This document shows positions 8,161 to 17,188 of a stretch of 64,000 nt of DNA, in pieces (position 1 is the stretch's first letter; every line of letters starts with the position of its first letter). The position numbers were made by a program, and so were the translations under genes. The stretch comes from DATKNA01 sp963755755 (lineage in GTDB: Bacteria > Actinomycetota > Actinomycetes > Actinomycetales > Kineosporiaceae): assembly GCA_963755755.1 (NCBI GenBank), contig CAVWLJ010000014.1, positions 186,001-250,000 on the forward strand, written 5' to 3'. The notes under the pieces were generated by a model. The model did no database searches. It saw only the letters and a list, made by a program, of their open reading frames with translations, and was not told where the DNA came from.

Positions 8161-9222
8161 GTGTCGCTCGCCGACGCCATCCCCATTCGTGAACGTGTCG
8201 ACTGGCAGTCCGTGGTCCAGGCGCTGGACGAGGTCGTCCTGCTGCTCAACGGGCGCTACGTCGTGACGTACGCGTCGCCCGCCGTCCGCGGCCGGCTGGG
8301 CTACGCGCCCGAGGCGGTCGTCGGGCAGGCGCTGGGCGACCTCGTGCACCCCGACGACCTGCGGTCCGCCCTCCGCGGCCTCGCCCAGGTGGGCGTGAGC
8401 GGCCCGGTGCAGCACGCCATGCGCGTCCGCCGCGCCGACGGCGAGTACGTCCTGCTCGAGTGGTCGCTGACCCAGGCCAGTGACGACCGGATCGGGACCG
8501 GTGAGGTGCTCGTCCTCGTCGGGCGCGACGGCACGACGCGGGTCTCGCTGGAGGACCGCCTCGCCTCCGCCGACCAGCGCTATCGGGCGCTGCTCTCCGC
8601 CCTGAGCGAGGCGGTCGTGTTCCTCGACGGCCAGCTGCGGGTCGAGGAGGTCAACGACCGTGCCGCCGCCCTGCTCGGCCGCAGTCCGCACGACCTGCTG
8701 GGGCACCGCTGGTTCGAGGCGATCGACGTGTGGGACGAGAACGGGCGCCCCCTCGTCGGCGACTCCGCCTTCGTCGTCTCCCTGCTCACCGAGCCGGCAC
8801 AGCACGAGGTCTGGCGGAGCATCCTGCGCGGTGACGGTCAGCGCGTCCTCGTCCTGTGCCGATGGACGCCTCTCGGCGGGGGGTCGGCCGGGTACCGCGG
8901 CTACGTGATGACGATCCAGGACGCGGTGGGTTCGCGGGGGATCGGCGCCGCGCTCCCGCACCAGCGGCGGCAGGCCAGGACCGCGGCCGGCCTCACCCCC
9001 CGCGAGCACGAGGTCCTCGAGCGGCTCGCCGACGGCCAGGACGCCATGGAGATCGCGCGTCTGCTCGAGCTGTCGGTCTACAGCGTGCGGGGGCACATCA
9101 AGAGCCTCATGCGGAAGCTCGGGGTCCACAGCCAGCTGCAGGCGGTCGTCGTGGCGGCCCGCCGGGGCATCGTCGACGTGGTCGGCGGCGGCGCTGGGGT
9201 GACCGCGGACATCTCGGGTTGA
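8161..9222 (+). CDS. tandem PAS-domain LuxR-type transcriptional regulator
   Basis: 353 residues from GTG 8161, preceded by GGAGG; a longer in-frame start at 8065 lacks such a site. Two PAS domains follow each other (about residues 15-120 and 135-250). The first has the Y-A-S-P-A-V-R-G-R-L-G-Y pattern and G-D-L-V-H-P-D-D. The C terminus is a LuxR/FixJ DNA-binding domain (L-T-P-R-E-H-E-V-L-E-R-L-A-D-G-Q and S-V-R-G-H-I-K-S-L-M-R-K-L-G). There is no kinase or receiver domain, so the PAS modules probably sense a ligand, redox state or light directly. It stands alone just before the carbonic anhydrase gene. Confidence 0.88.
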   Translation: MSLADAIPIRERVDWQSVVQALDEVVLLLNGRYVVTYASPAVRGRLGYAPEAVVGQALGDLVHPDDLRSALRGLAQVGVSGPVQHAMRVRRADGEYVLLEWSLTQASDDRIGTGEVLVLVGRDGTTRVSLEDRLASADQRYRALLSALSEAVVFLDGQLRVEEVNDRAAALLGRSPHDLLGHRWFEAIDVWDENGRPLVGDSAFVVSLLTEPAQHEVWRSILRGDGQRVLVLCRWTPLGGGSAGYRGYVMTIQDAVGSRGIGAALPHQRRQARTAAGLTPREHEVLERLADGQDAMEIARLLELSVYSVRGHIKSLMRKLGVHSQLQAVVVAARRGIVDVVGGGAGVTADISG

Positions 9223-9279
9223 CAGACCCGGCCCGGCGCCATTCCCCTGTGCGGCAGGAACCGACCGACAGGAGGACCC

Positions 9280-9906
9280 GTGACGAACTGGCCGATGACC
9301 CCGGACGAGGCGCTGGACTACCTCCTCGAGGGCAACCGGCGCTTCGTCGCCGGTCAGGCCGACCACCCGAACCAGGACGCCGCCCGGCGGGCGTCGAGCG
9401 CGAACTCCCAGCGGCCGTTCGCGGTGCTCTTCGGCTGCTCGGACTCCCGGGTCGCCGCCGAGATCATCTTCGACCGGGGCCTCGGTGACCTCTTCGTGGT
9501 CCGGACGGCGGGCCACCTGGTCGGCACCGAGGTCCTCGCCAGCGTCGAGTACGGCGCCGCCGTGCTCGACGTCCCGCTCGTCGTCGTCCTCAGCCACGAC
9601 AGCTGCGGCGCCGTGGGGGCTGCGCTGGAGGCGCACGAGAGTTCCGTGACCCCGCCCGGCAACCTCCGGAGCATCGTCGAGCGGCTGACGCCGGAGATCC
9701 TCGCCGCGCGCGCCCAGGGCATCACGGACGCCGACGAGGTGGCGCGCTTCCACGGCCTGGCCACCGCGCGGAACCTGCTCGAGCAGTCGGCGCTGCTCCG
9801 GGAGCGGGTGGAGGCCGGTGTGTGCGGCATCGCCGTGCTGGCCTACCGGCTGGTCGACGGCCAGACCCACGTCGTCGGCGGTCACGGCCTCTCGGCCGCG
9901 GCCTGA
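9280..9906 (+). CDS. beta-class carbonic anhydrase
   Basis: 208 residues from GTG 9280 with GGAGGA upstream. It interconverts CO2 and bicarbonate in the cytoplasm. Zinc ligands and the catalytic dyad are all present: C53-x-D55-x-R57 and H106-x-x-C109, within F-G-C-S-D-S-R and L-S-H-D-S-C-G-A. The length is usual for bacterial beta enzymes. Its last 25 bases overlap the end of the convergent NAD kinase gene. Confidence 0.93.
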   Translation: MTNWPMTPDEALDYLLEGNRRFVAGQADHPNQDAARRASSANSQRPFAVLFGCSDSRVAAEIIFDRGLGDLFVVRTAGHLVGTEVLASVEYGAAVLDVPLVVVLSHDSCGAVGAALEAHESSVTPPGNLRSIVERLTPEILAARAQGITDADEVARFHGLATARNLLEQSALLRERVEAGVCGIAVLAYRLVDGQTHVVGGHGLSAAA

Positions 9907-11024
9907 ACCTCGCTCTCCTCGTCGTCCTCGTCGGCGCCGCCGTCCTCGTCGTCCTGGGCGGGTGCCAGGTCGAGGTGCCGCAGGTCCTCCGGTGGCGGTG
10001 CCGAGGGGTGGTAGTGCAGAGGCGCGTCCCCGGCGTCCGCGGCGGCGGCGGGGGCGTCCGCGAGCGCGAAGCGGTCGCGCAGGCGGCCGTAGAAGTCCGA
10101 GCGGTGCAGGCGTACCAGCTTGGCCCGGTCGGTGGCGGCGTAGACCGCGACCCAGTCGCCCGGGTCGAGGATGCCGCGCAGCTGACCGTCGACGCTGACC
10201 GCCACCTGGCCGGAGCGGTCGAGCACGCGTACGGAGACGATCTCGTCCGCAGCGAGCACGAGGCTCCGGTTGAAGATCATGTGCGGGGCCACCGGCGTCA
10301 CGACGATCCCCTCGACGCGCGGTGAGAGCACCGGACCACCGGCGGAGAAGCTGTACGCGGTGGACCCCGTCGGGCTCGCCACGATGATCGCGTCCGCGCT
10401 GTAGCTGGCGAAGAGCCGGTCCCCGAGGTAGACGCCGACCGAGGCCTGCCGGTCCCGGGCGAGCTTCTCGAAGACGACGTCGTTGACCGCCGTGATCTCC
10501 AGGGGGACGCCCCACCCGACGTCCTCGGGCATGCCCGGGCGCAGGCGTGGCGGCGGGAGCGCGGGGCCGCGGCCGTAGCGCAGCAGGCTCTCCATCCCGT
10601 GTGGGAGCTCGAGCGGCCGCGAGGCCCGCATGGTCAGCGCGAGCCGCTGCTCCACCTGCGCGCCACCGTGGTGCACGGCCTCCAGCGCGGTCTCGACGTC
10701 GCCGATGCCGACCTCGGTGAGGAAGCCCACCCGGCCGACGTCGATGCCGAGGACGGGGACGGCGGCGGCCAGCGCGATGCGCGCTCCCCGCAGGAAGGTG
10801 CCGTCGCCCCCGAGCGTGACGACGAGGTCGAGGTGGCCGGCGCGTTCGGCCTCCTCGTGGGCGCTGCGCCGGGGTGCGTCGTCGTCCCAGACGTCGATGT
10901 CCGCCCAGGCGACGTCGTGGTCGTCACACCACCGGCGGACCTCCTCCGCCGCCTTGACGGCCGCCGGGCGACCCCCGTGCTCGACGATGCCGACGCGGTG
11001 CAGCGTGCCCTCGCCGTCGGTCAT
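9882..11024 (-). CDS. nadK: NAD kinase
   Basis: 380 residues from ATG 11024, with AGGAGG seven bases upstream. It phosphorylates NAD to NADP using ATP or polyphosphate. Visible motifs are V-V-T-L-G-G-D-G-T-F (GGDGT at residues 72-76), the N-D-V-V-F-E-K block, S-P-T-G-S-T-A-Y-S-F-S-A-G-G-P and V-A-P-H, the standard substrate-binding set. The C terminus carries an extra acidic, probably disordered tail of about 60 residues (D-D-E-D-G-G-A-D-E-D-D-E-E-S) beyond the usual family end. Its ATG overlaps the stop of the upstream exporter gene, so NADP supply is coupled to the lipoprotein/exporter pair. Confidence 0.92.
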   Translation of the reverse strand: MTDGEGTLHRVGIVEHGGRPAAVKAAEEVRRWCDDHDVAWADIDVWDDDAPRRSAHEEAERAGHLDLVVTLGGDGTFLRGARIALAAAVPVLGIDVGRVGFLTEVGIGDVETALEAVHHGGAQVEQRLALTMRASRPLELPHGMESLLRYGRGPALPPPRLRPGMPEDVGWGVPLEITAVNDVVFEKLARDRQASVGVYLGDRLFASYSADAIIVASPTGSTAYSFSAGGPVLSPRVEGIVVTPVAPHMIFNRSLVLAADEIVSVRVLDRSGQVAVSVDGQLRGILDPGDWVAVYAATDRAKLVRLHRSDFYGRLRDRFALADAPAAAADAGDAPLHYHPSAPPPEDLRHLDLAPAQDDEDGGADEDDEESEVQAAAERP

Positions 11025-12727
11025 GCGGCTGCCTCCTGGAGTTCGTGGTGCGCCGGAACGGTGCGGGGTCGCAGCCACGCCGCCGCCACGACGGCGGCGA
11101 CCGCGAGGGCGACGGCGGCCCCGGCGAACACGGCCTGCAGCTCGCCGACGACCGATGCGAGCGTGGCCTGCGCGTACGCCGGGCAGGCCGTCGGCGTCGA
11201 CGGACACAGCGTGAACGGTGAGGGGATACCCGCCTGGCGCACCTCGAACACGTGCAGCCCCACAGCCGTGAGGACCGACAGGCCGACGAGCATGCCCACG
11301 GTGCGGGCCAGCACGGCGAGCGCGCTCGCCAGACCGTGGACGTCGGCCGGCGTCTCGGCCAGCAGCACGGCGTTGACCGGCGCGATGGCCAGCCCGAAGC
11401 CGAGGCCGGCGACGACGAGGAGCAGCTGCGCCGGCGCGCCGTAGAGCGCCCGGGCGTCCCAGCTCAGGGTCGCCGCCAGCGCGACGCCGGCGACGAGCAG
11501 GCCGCCGGCCGCCAGGCACCACGCCGGCTGCCGCCGCACCGCCCAGCCGCCGAGGAGCGCGCCGACGGGCAGCGCCGCGAGGAACTCGAGCAGCACGAGC
11601 GCCGCGCCCAGCTGCGACGTCGGGAAGCGGGTCGCGCGCGCGAACACCGGCACGTCGACGACGACGGCGACGAGGGCGACGCCGACGAGCAGGTTGACGG
11701 CCACGGCCGCGCGCGCCCCGACGGCGGCCAGCGTGCCGCGCGGGACGAGCGGGGAGCGGGCGGTGCGCTGCCGGACGGCGAAGGCCCCGGCCGCGAGCGC
11801 CGCGACGCCGAGCTCGAGCGGCCACCGGTCGCCGACGACGGCCCGCGCCGTGTCCGCGCCGGCGAAGGCGAGCACGATCCCGGCCAGGGCGACGGCGAGC
11901 AGCAGCACCCCGGCGAGGTCGAGGCCCTGGACCGGCCGGCGGGGCAACCGCGCCGCGACGACCGCGACCGCGACGACGAGGAGCCCGATCGCCGCGAGGC
12001 CGAGCGGACTCAGCACCGCGGCGTCCCCGGCGACCGGCACGACCAGGGTGCCGAGCGTGACGTCCTGGGCCACCGCGTCCGGCGGGTGCAGGGCGAGGGC
12101 GAGCGCCGCGGCACCGAGCACGCCGAGGGCGAGGGGAAGGACCTGGCGCCGGCGGATCCGGCCGCCGCCGAGGAGCACCGCCAGCACGACGGCGGCGCCG
12201 AGGTTGACCCAGAAGATGGCGCGCCAGTCGGCCACGGCCAGGATCGCCGCGCCGGCCAGCGGCCCGAGCACGGCGCCGAGCTCCTGGGCGGCCCCGACCA
12301 CGCCCAGTGGCAGGCCACGCTCGCGCTCCGTCCACAGGTCCGCGACGAGGGCGAGCGTCGGCGGCACCAGTCCGCCGGCCCCCAGCCCCTGCAGCCCGCG
12401 GCCGGCCACGGCGACCGGGAGCGAGGTGGCGCTCGCCGTGACCAGCGACCCGAGGGCGAAGGTCAGCAGGCACCCGACCAGCACGGGGGAGCGGCCGGCG
12501 ACGTCCGACAACCTCCCGGCCAGCGGGAGCACGACGACGTAGCCGAGCAGGAAGCCGCTGACGATCGGCGCGGCCCGGGCGAGGTCCTCCAGGGTCAGGC
12601 CGATCCCGGTGAGCAGGTCCGGCAGGGCCAGGACGACGACGTACGTGTCGGCGGCGCCCAGGAGGACGGCGACGGCGGCGGGCGCGAGTCGTACGGCCCG
12701 CGCCCGCCCGTCACGAGGAGGGTGCAC
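11021..12727 (-). CDS. MFS exporter, DHA2/P55-like, 14 membrane helices
   Basis: 568 residues. The N-terminal half has the MFS motif A between helices 2 and 3 (G-R-L-S-D-V-A-G-R-S-P) and the drug:H+ antiporter motif C region (A-A-Q-E-L-G-A-V-L-G-P-L-A-G), with 14 predicted helices. It lies directly after an LprG-like lipoprotein gene, with a 17-bp overlap. In mycobacteria the lprG-P55 pair exports triacylglycerol and other lipids and supports drug tolerance. This pair probably works in the same way; the assignment rests on order and family only. Confidence 0.85.
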   Translation of the reverse strand: MHPPRDGRARAVRLAPAAVAVLLGAADTYVVVLALPDLLTGIGLTLEDLARAAPIVSGFLLGYVVVLPLAGRLSDVAGRSPVLVGCLLTFALGSLVTASATSLPVAVAGRGLQGLGAGGLVPPTLALVADLWTERERGLPLGVVGAAQELGAVLGPLAGAAILAVADWRAIFWVNLGAAVVLAVLLGGGRIRRRQVLPLALGVLGAAALALALHPPDAVAQDVTLGTLVVPVAGDAAVLSPLGLAAIGLLVVAVAVVAARLPRRPVQGLDLAGVLLLAVALAGIVLAFAGADTARAVVGDRWPLELGVAALAAGAFAVRQRTARSPLVPRGTLAAVGARAAVAVNLLVGVALVAVVVDVPVFARATRFPTSQLGAALVLLEFLAALPVGALLGGWAVRRQPAWCLAAGGLLVAGVALAATLSWDARALYGAPAQLLLVVAGLGFGLAIAPVNAVLLAETPADVHGLASALAVLARTVGMLVGLSVLTAVGLHVFEVRQAGIPSPFTLCPSTPTACPAYAQATLASVVGELQAVFAGAAVALAVAAVVAAAWLRPRTVPAHHELQEAAA

Positions 12728-13439
12728 CGATCTCGACCTTCTCGCCGTACCGGTCGAGGACGACGGTGTAGGTGCTGGTGGCGGTCGCGTCGAAGAACGG
12801 CCCGGTCAGCGTGGCCTCCCGGAGCTGCCCGGTGGCCTCGTCGACCCCGAACACCGCCGGGACCGGTCGGGTCGGGTCCACCGACGTGAGGACGTTCCGG
12901 ACGGCCTCGCCGGGGACCGTCGCGCGGACCTCGCGGAGCACCTCCGAGCCCCGCCGCTTCTCCCCGGCGAAGCTCGGGGCCTGCGCGGTCGTCAGGAGGT
13001 CGGCCAGGCCGCCGTGCGGCGCGATGAACCCCGCCGGGTCGCGCAGGCCGATCTGCTCCGGCCGGACCTTCGACCAGGTGGAGCCGAGGAGTTGCACGTA
13101 GACGGTGCCGCTCACGGAGACGACGTTCACGTGCGCCTTGAGCCCGCTGTAGAGCACGTCGAGCGCGCCCTTGAACCGGTCCGGCCGCACGATGTCGCCC
13201 TCGCCGCCGAGCAGCGCCGTGCTCGCCGCCGGCGTCGAGGGGCTGGAGACGCTGAAGTGGACGGCGCTCGCCGCGTCCAGGGCCTGCTTGGCCCGCGCCA
13301 ACGCCTCGGCCGGGTCGGCGGCCGAGCTCGTCGGAGCGGCTTTCGGTGAGCTTCGCGTGCACGCCGCCAGGCCGCCGGTGGCGAGCGCGAGCGTCAGCGC
13401 GGTCGCGAGCAGCGCGAGGGACGTGATCGGGCGTCTCAC
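12711..13439 (-). CDS. LppX/LprAFG-family lipoprotein (LprG-like)
   Basis: 242 residues from GTG 13439. The N terminus is a lipoprotein signal peptide ending in L-A-A-C with lipidated Cys27. The mature domain matches the LppX_LprAFG family: a half-barrel with a hydrophobic cavity that carries acylated lipids across the periplasm-like space. Landmarks are S-A-V-H-F-S-V-S, a central V-Y-V-Q-L-L-G-S-T-W-S-K and the C-terminal T-S-T-Y-T-V-V-L-D-R-Y-G-E-K-V. First gene of the operon with the MFS exporter and NAD kinase. An upstream extension to 13565 lacks a signal peptide and overlaps the Ddn-like gene, so it was rejected. Confidence 0.85.
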   Translation of the reverse strand: MRRPITSLALLATALTLALATGGLAACTRSSPKAAPTSSAADPAEALARAKQALDAASAVHFSVSSPSTPAASTALLGGEGDIVRPDRFKGALDVLYSGLKAHVNVVSVSGTVYVQLLGSTWSKVRPEQIGLRDPAGFIAPHGGLADLLTTAQAPSFAGEKRRGSEVLREVRATVPGEAVRNVLTSVDPTRPVPAVFGVDEATGQLREATLTGPFFDATATSTYTVVLDRYGEKVEIGAPSS

Positions 13440-13518
13440 GCGCCCAGCGTGCCAGACCCGGGTGACACTGCAGGTGCGGCCGGGTACAGGCTGGAGAGGC
13501 ACACAGACGAGGAGAGAC

Positions 13519-13950
13519 ATGACCGACGCGACCGACAGCCCCGTGTCGTGGGTGGCCGAGCACACCCGCCGCTATGTGGAGAGCGGCGGTGAGGACGGCC
13601 ACGAGTGGCGACCCGGCGTACCGACGCTGCTTCTGACGACGACCGGGCGCAAGTCCGGGGTCAAGCGGCGGACCGCGCTCATCTACGGCCGTGACACCGC
13701 CGACTACGTGGTCGTCGCGTCCAAGGGCGGGGCGCCCGAACACCCGGCCTGGTACCTGAACCTCGAGGCCGATCCCGAGGTCGAGATCCAGGTGTTCGAC
13801 AAGGTCGTGCCGGCGACCGCGCGCACCGTGCACGGCGCCGAGCGGGAGCGGCTGTGGGCGCTCATGCGCGAGGTGTGGCCGGCGTACGACGAGTACCAGA
13901 CGAAGACGGACCGCGAGATCCCCGTCGTCGTGCTGACGCCCCACCCGTGA
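13519..13950 (+). CDS. Ddn-like F420-dependent nitroreductase-family protein
   Basis: 143 residues from ATG 13519 with GGAGAG upstream. It carries T-T-G-R-K-S-G-V-K-R-R-T-A-L-I-Y, the F420-phosphate-binding pattern of deazaflavin-dependent nitroreductases, and the following V-V-V-A-S-K-G-G-A-P-E-H-P-A-W-Y-L-N-L motif. It is closer to the classic Ddn group than the paralogue at 3991. It likely reduces a quinone or nitro-aromatic substrate with F420H2. Divergent from the LprG operon; the DUF445 gene starts 7 bp after it. Confidence 0.9.
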   Translation: MTDATDSPVSWVAEHTRRYVESGGEDGHEWRPGVPTLLLTTTGRKSGVKRRTALIYGRDTADYVVVASKGGAPEHPAWYLNLEADPEVEIQVFDKVVPATARTVHGAERERLWALMREVWPAYDEYQTKTDREIPVVVLTPHP

Positions 13951-13957
13951 GCCGAGC

Positions 13958-15217
13958 GTGAGCGGCGTCCAGCGGGCGCCACTCTCGGACGCCGACCGCG
14001 AGCGCCGCACCGCCCTGCGGCGCATGAAGACGGTCGCGACCGGGCTCCTGGCGCTGGCCGCCGTCGGCTACGCCCTCACGCTGCACCAGGCCGGGTGGGT
14101 CGGGTTCGTCAACGCCGCGTTCGAGGCGGCGATGGTCGGCGCCGCGGCCGACTGGTTCGCGGTCACCGCGCTGTTCCGGCACCCGCTCGGGATCCCGATC
14201 CCCCACACGGCGCTCATCCCCACCCGCAAGGACCAGCTCGGCCGGTCGCTGCAGGAGTTCGTGGCGTCGAACTTCCTCGCGCCGGACGTGGTCCGCGGCC
14301 GGATCGCCGCCGTCGGCGTCGCCCGCCGTGCCGGCACGTGGCTCTCGGACGTCGGTCACGCCGAACGGGTCGGCGCGCAGGTCGCCGGCGTCGCCCGCGG
14401 TCTGCTCCAGCTCATCCAGGACGACCGGGTGGCGGCGCTGCTCGAGCAGGTCGTGCTGCGGCCGATGCTCGCCCGGCCGTGGGCGCCGCCTGCCGGCCGG
14501 CTGCTCGAGCACATCGTCGCCGAGGGTGCGCACCACAAGCTCGTGGACCTCGTGGTGGCGGAGGTCCACGAATGGCTCGAGCGCCACGAGGACGTCGTGA
14601 CCGCCCTCGTCCGCGACCGGGCTCCGGCGTGGACGCCGGCCTGGGTCGACGAGCGCGTGTCGCGCCGGGCCTACCAGGAGGTGCTGCGGTGGGCCACCGA
14701 CGTCCGCGACGACCCGCGACACCGGGTCCGCCTGGCCGTCGACGACGTGCTCGCCGGACTGGCGAAGGACCTGCAGGACGATCCGGTCATGCAGGCGCGC
14801 GCGATGGACCTGCAGCAGCGGATCATGGAGAACCCCGGCGCGCGGGACGCCGTCGAGTCGCTCTGGGCCGCGATCCGCGGCGTCCTGGAGGAGGCGACCC
14901 GGGACGAGTCCAGCGACCTGCGGCGCCGCCTGGTCGCCGGAATCGCCTCCTTCGGAGCCCGGCTGGCCGCGGACGCCGAGCTGCAGGGCACCGTCGACGG
15001 CTACGTTCAGGACGCCGCGGGGTACCTGGTCACGAGCTACCGCGACGAGGTCGCGACCGTCATCTCGGAGACGATCGAGCGCTGGGACGGCGAGGAGGCC
15101 AGCCGGCGCATCGAGCTGCTCGCCGGCCGCGACCTTCAGTTCATCCGGATCAACGGCACCGTCGTCGGCGGGCTCGTCGGCGTCCTCATCCACGCCCTGA
15201 CGGTGCTCGCCGGCTGA
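13958..15217 (+). CDS. DUF445-family membrane-associated protein
   Basis: 419 residues from GTG 13958. The N terminus has one or two hydrophobic segments (V-A-T-G-L-L-A-L-A-A-V-G-Y and G-F-V-N-A-A-F-E-A-A-M-V-G-A-A-A-D-W-F-A-V). Then come the family block H-P-L-G-I-P-I-P-H-T-A-L-I-P and a long helical region, with a final hydrophobic helix. DUF445 proteins (YheB/YjiN-like) have no settled function. It follows the Ddn-like gene and ends against the convergent DUF6480 gene with no gap. Confidence 0.85.
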   Translation: MSGVQRAPLSDADRERRTALRRMKTVATGLLALAAVGYALTLHQAGWVGFVNAAFEAAMVGAAADWFAVTALFRHPLGIPIPHTALIPTRKDQLGRSLQEFVASNFLAPDVVRGRIAAVGVARRAGTWLSDVGHAERVGAQVAGVARGLLQLIQDDRVAALLEQVVLRPMLARPWAPPAGRLLEHIVAEGAHHKLVDLVVAEVHEWLERHEDVVTALVRDRAPAWTPAWVDERVSRRAYQEVLRWATDVRDDPRHRVRLAVDDVLAGLAKDLQDDPVMQARAMDLQQRIMENPGARDAVESLWAAIRGVLEEATRDESSDLRRRLVAGIASFGARLAADAELQGTVDGYVQDAAGYLVTSYRDEVATVISETIERWDGEEASRRIELLAGRDLQFIRINGTVVGGLVGVLIHALTVLAG

Positions 15218-15472
15218 TCACACGTACCGGACGACGAGCAGCAGCGCGACGATCACCACGACGAGCGCGATGCCCCCGATGACGAGCCAGTTCGTGCGCT
15301 CGGAGGGCAGGTCCGGCTGCCGGAAGGTGGTCGCCGAGGTGCTGGACTCGATCGGCGGCGTGTCGCCCGGCGTCACGGAACCGCCCGGTTCGAGCCCTGG
15401 CGTGGTCTCCGGCTGGGGGTCGGGCGGGTCGACCTCCGAGTAGGAGGAGTTCCGGTCCGGGTCCGCTGTCAT
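15218..15472 (-). CDS. DUF6480-like small membrane protein
   Basis: 84 residues from ATG 15472. A Pro/Asp/Ser-rich N-terminal region has the pattern T-P-G-L-E-P-G-G-S-V-T-P-G-D-T-P-P, typical of DUF6480, followed by one C-terminal transmembrane helix (W-L-V-I-G-G-I-A-L-V-V-V-I-V-A-L-L-L-V-V). Small stress-associated membrane proteins of this kind are common in actinomycetes, with no known activity. It abuts the DUF445 stop. Confidence 0.75.
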   Translation of the reverse strand: MTADPDRNSSYSEVDPPDPQPETTPGLEPGGSVTPGDTPPIESSTSATTFRQPDLPSERTNWLVIGGIALVVVIVALLLVVRYV

Positions 15473-15527
15473 GCCGCCTGACGTACCCGGCGGGCGCGGG
15501 CTCACACCCGCCGCCACACTGGCGCCC

Positions 15528-16149
15528 GTGACGAGCGACGCGATCTCGGCTCCCGATCACCACGACCTGGACGGCGACGGCGACGGGCCGCGCCTGTGGG
15601 TGGTCCGGCACGGTCCTACGGAGTGGAGCTCGACGGGACGGCACACCGGGCGTACCGACGTGCCACTGACGCCCGAGGGTGAGCGCGAGGCGGCGGCCCT
15701 GCGCGACCGGCTCGCGGGTGTGGACTTCGAGCTCGTCCTCACGAGCCCGCTGCAGCGGGCCCGACGGACGGCGGAGCTTGCCGGCTTCCCGGACGCCGAG
15801 CCCGAGCCGCTCGCGCGGGAATGGGACTACGGGGACTACGAGGGCCGGACCCGCGCCGAGATCCGCCGCGAGATCCCCGGCATGGTCGCCGTGGACGCAT
15901 CCGGACATGCCGAACGGGGAGCGCCTCGACCAGGTCGCCGACAGGGCCTCGCGGTTGGTCGACCGGGTCCGATCCAGCGGGGCGAAGAACGTGCTGGTCG
16001 TCGCGCACGGGCACCTGCTCCGGATGGTCGCGGTGACGTGGATCGACGCGGCGTGGCCGATGGCGTGGCGGCTGCCCGTCGACCCAGCGACGATCTCGGT
16101 GCTCGGCTGGGATCGCGGCACCGCCGTCCTCGAACGCTGGAACAGCTGA
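15528..16149 (+). CDS. histidine phosphatase-family protein, one frameshift
   Basis: A phosphoglycerate-mutase-like phosphatase. From GTG 15528 the frame gives L-W-V-V-R-H-G-P-T-E-W-S-S (the RHG motif with the phosphorylated His), T-S-P-L-Q-R-A-R-R-T-A and E-W-D-Y-G-D-Y-E-G. At about 15882 it must move forward by one base to continue as W-S-P-W-T-H-P-D-M-P-N-G-E, then V-V-A-H-G-H-L-L-R (second catalytic His) and the stop at 16149. One extra base explains it. With the shift removed the protein is about 206 residues, the usual length. Unbridged, the first frame loses the second catalytic His. Substrate unknown. Confidence 0.82.
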
Positions 16150-16233
16150 CCCGTCGCCTCTGCCGCTGATCCAGTCAAATCGGACGATCGTGTGCGCGGG
16201 TTTCGCGGGGCTGCGACCGGGCAGACATCCGGC

Positions 16234-17124
16234 ATGGCCATCACCCAGGTCCTCGACCGCACAGCCCGCGTCCGCGCCCTGGATCCGGTCGCCTCGAGCC
16301 TGACCCGGCTGGCGTCGCGGGTGCCGGCGGGAGTGCGCGACCTGCTGCACGGGGTCTGGCTCGGCCATCCGCTGCACCCGGTTCTGGCGCAGGTGCCGGT
16401 CGGGGCGTGGCTCAGCGCGAGCGTGCTCGACGCGGTCGCCGTCGCGACGCCGGACGACGGGCGGCGCGCGGGTGTGGAGCGCTCCGCCGAGGTCCTGCTC
16501 GCCACCGGGCTCGCGGCCGTTCCGGCGGCCGCCGCGGCGGGCGCTGCGGACTGGTCTGCCCTGCACCGCGAGCAGCAGCGCGTCGGGCTGGTGCATGCTT
16601 CGGCGAACGTCGTCGCCGCGTCGCTGCTGACGGCGTCCCTCCTCCAGCGTCGCCGCGGCCGGCAGGCCCAGGGCCGGCTCCTCGGCATGCTCGGCGTCGC
16701 CGTCGCGAGCGCGGGCGCGGGGATCGGTGGACACCTCTCCTACCGCTGGGCGGCGGGCGCGAATCATGCCGAGGAGATCCCGTACACGACGCCGGCCGAC
16801 TGGGCCGAGCTCGGCCGTCTCGGCGAGTTCGAGCAGCGGACGCCGACCCGGCGGACCATCGGCGACACCCCGGTGGTCGTCGTGCGCCGGGGTTCGACGA
16901 TGACCGTGCTCGCGGATACCTGCAGCCACCTCGCGGGCCCGCTGTCGCAGGGGCAGGTCGTCGAGGAGAGGGGAGTCGACTGCGTCGTCTGCCCCTGGCA
17001 CGGCAGCACGTTCTCCCTCGACGACGGCTCCGTCGTGCACGGCCCGGCGACGGCGCCGCAGCCCGACTTCGAGGTCCAGCTCAGCGACGGAGTCGTGCGG
17101 GCACGGGTCCGCCCGGCGGCCTGA
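16234..17124 (+). CDS. membrane DUF2231 domain fused to a Rieske [2Fe-2S] domain
   Basis: 296 residues from ATG 16234. Residues about 40-180 form a DUF2231-like membrane region with four helices, starting with G-H-P-L-H-P-V-L-A-Q-V-P. Residues about 200-290 are a Rieske ferredoxin domain with both ligand pairs: C-S-H-L-A-G-P-L and C-P-W-H-G-S-T-F. A single-electron redox role at the inner membrane is likely; the partner is unknown. A long terminator hairpin follows. Similar DUF2231-Rieske fusions occur in actinomycetes. Confidence 0.85.
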   Translation: MAITQVLDRTARVRALDPVASSLTRLASRVPAGVRDLLHGVWLGHPLHPVLAQVPVGAWLSASVLDAVAVATPDDGRRAGVERSAEVLLATGLAAVPAAAAAGAADWSALHREQQRVGLVHASANVVAASLLTASLLQRRRGRQAQGRLLGMLGVAVASAGAGIGGHLSYRWAAGANHAEEIPYTTPADWAELGRLGEFEQRTPTRRTIGDTPVVVVRRGSTMTVLADTCSHLAGPLSQGQVVEERGVDCVVCPWHGSTFSLDDGSVVHGPATAPQPDFEVQLSDGVVRARVRPAA

Positions 17125-17142
17125 TCCCTCCACCGTCGTTCA

Positions 17143-17182
17143 CGACGAAGGCCCCCGCCGGGAACGGCGGGGGCCTTCGTCG
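17143..17182. terminator. bidirectional terminator, 18-bp perfect stem
   Basis: Bases 17143-17160 pair perfectly with 17165-17182 around the tetraloop GGAA. It lies 19 bp after the Rieske gene stop and 7 bp before the end of the convergent hemerythrin gene, so it can serve both. Confidence 0.85.
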
Positions 17183-17188
17183 GTGCTG

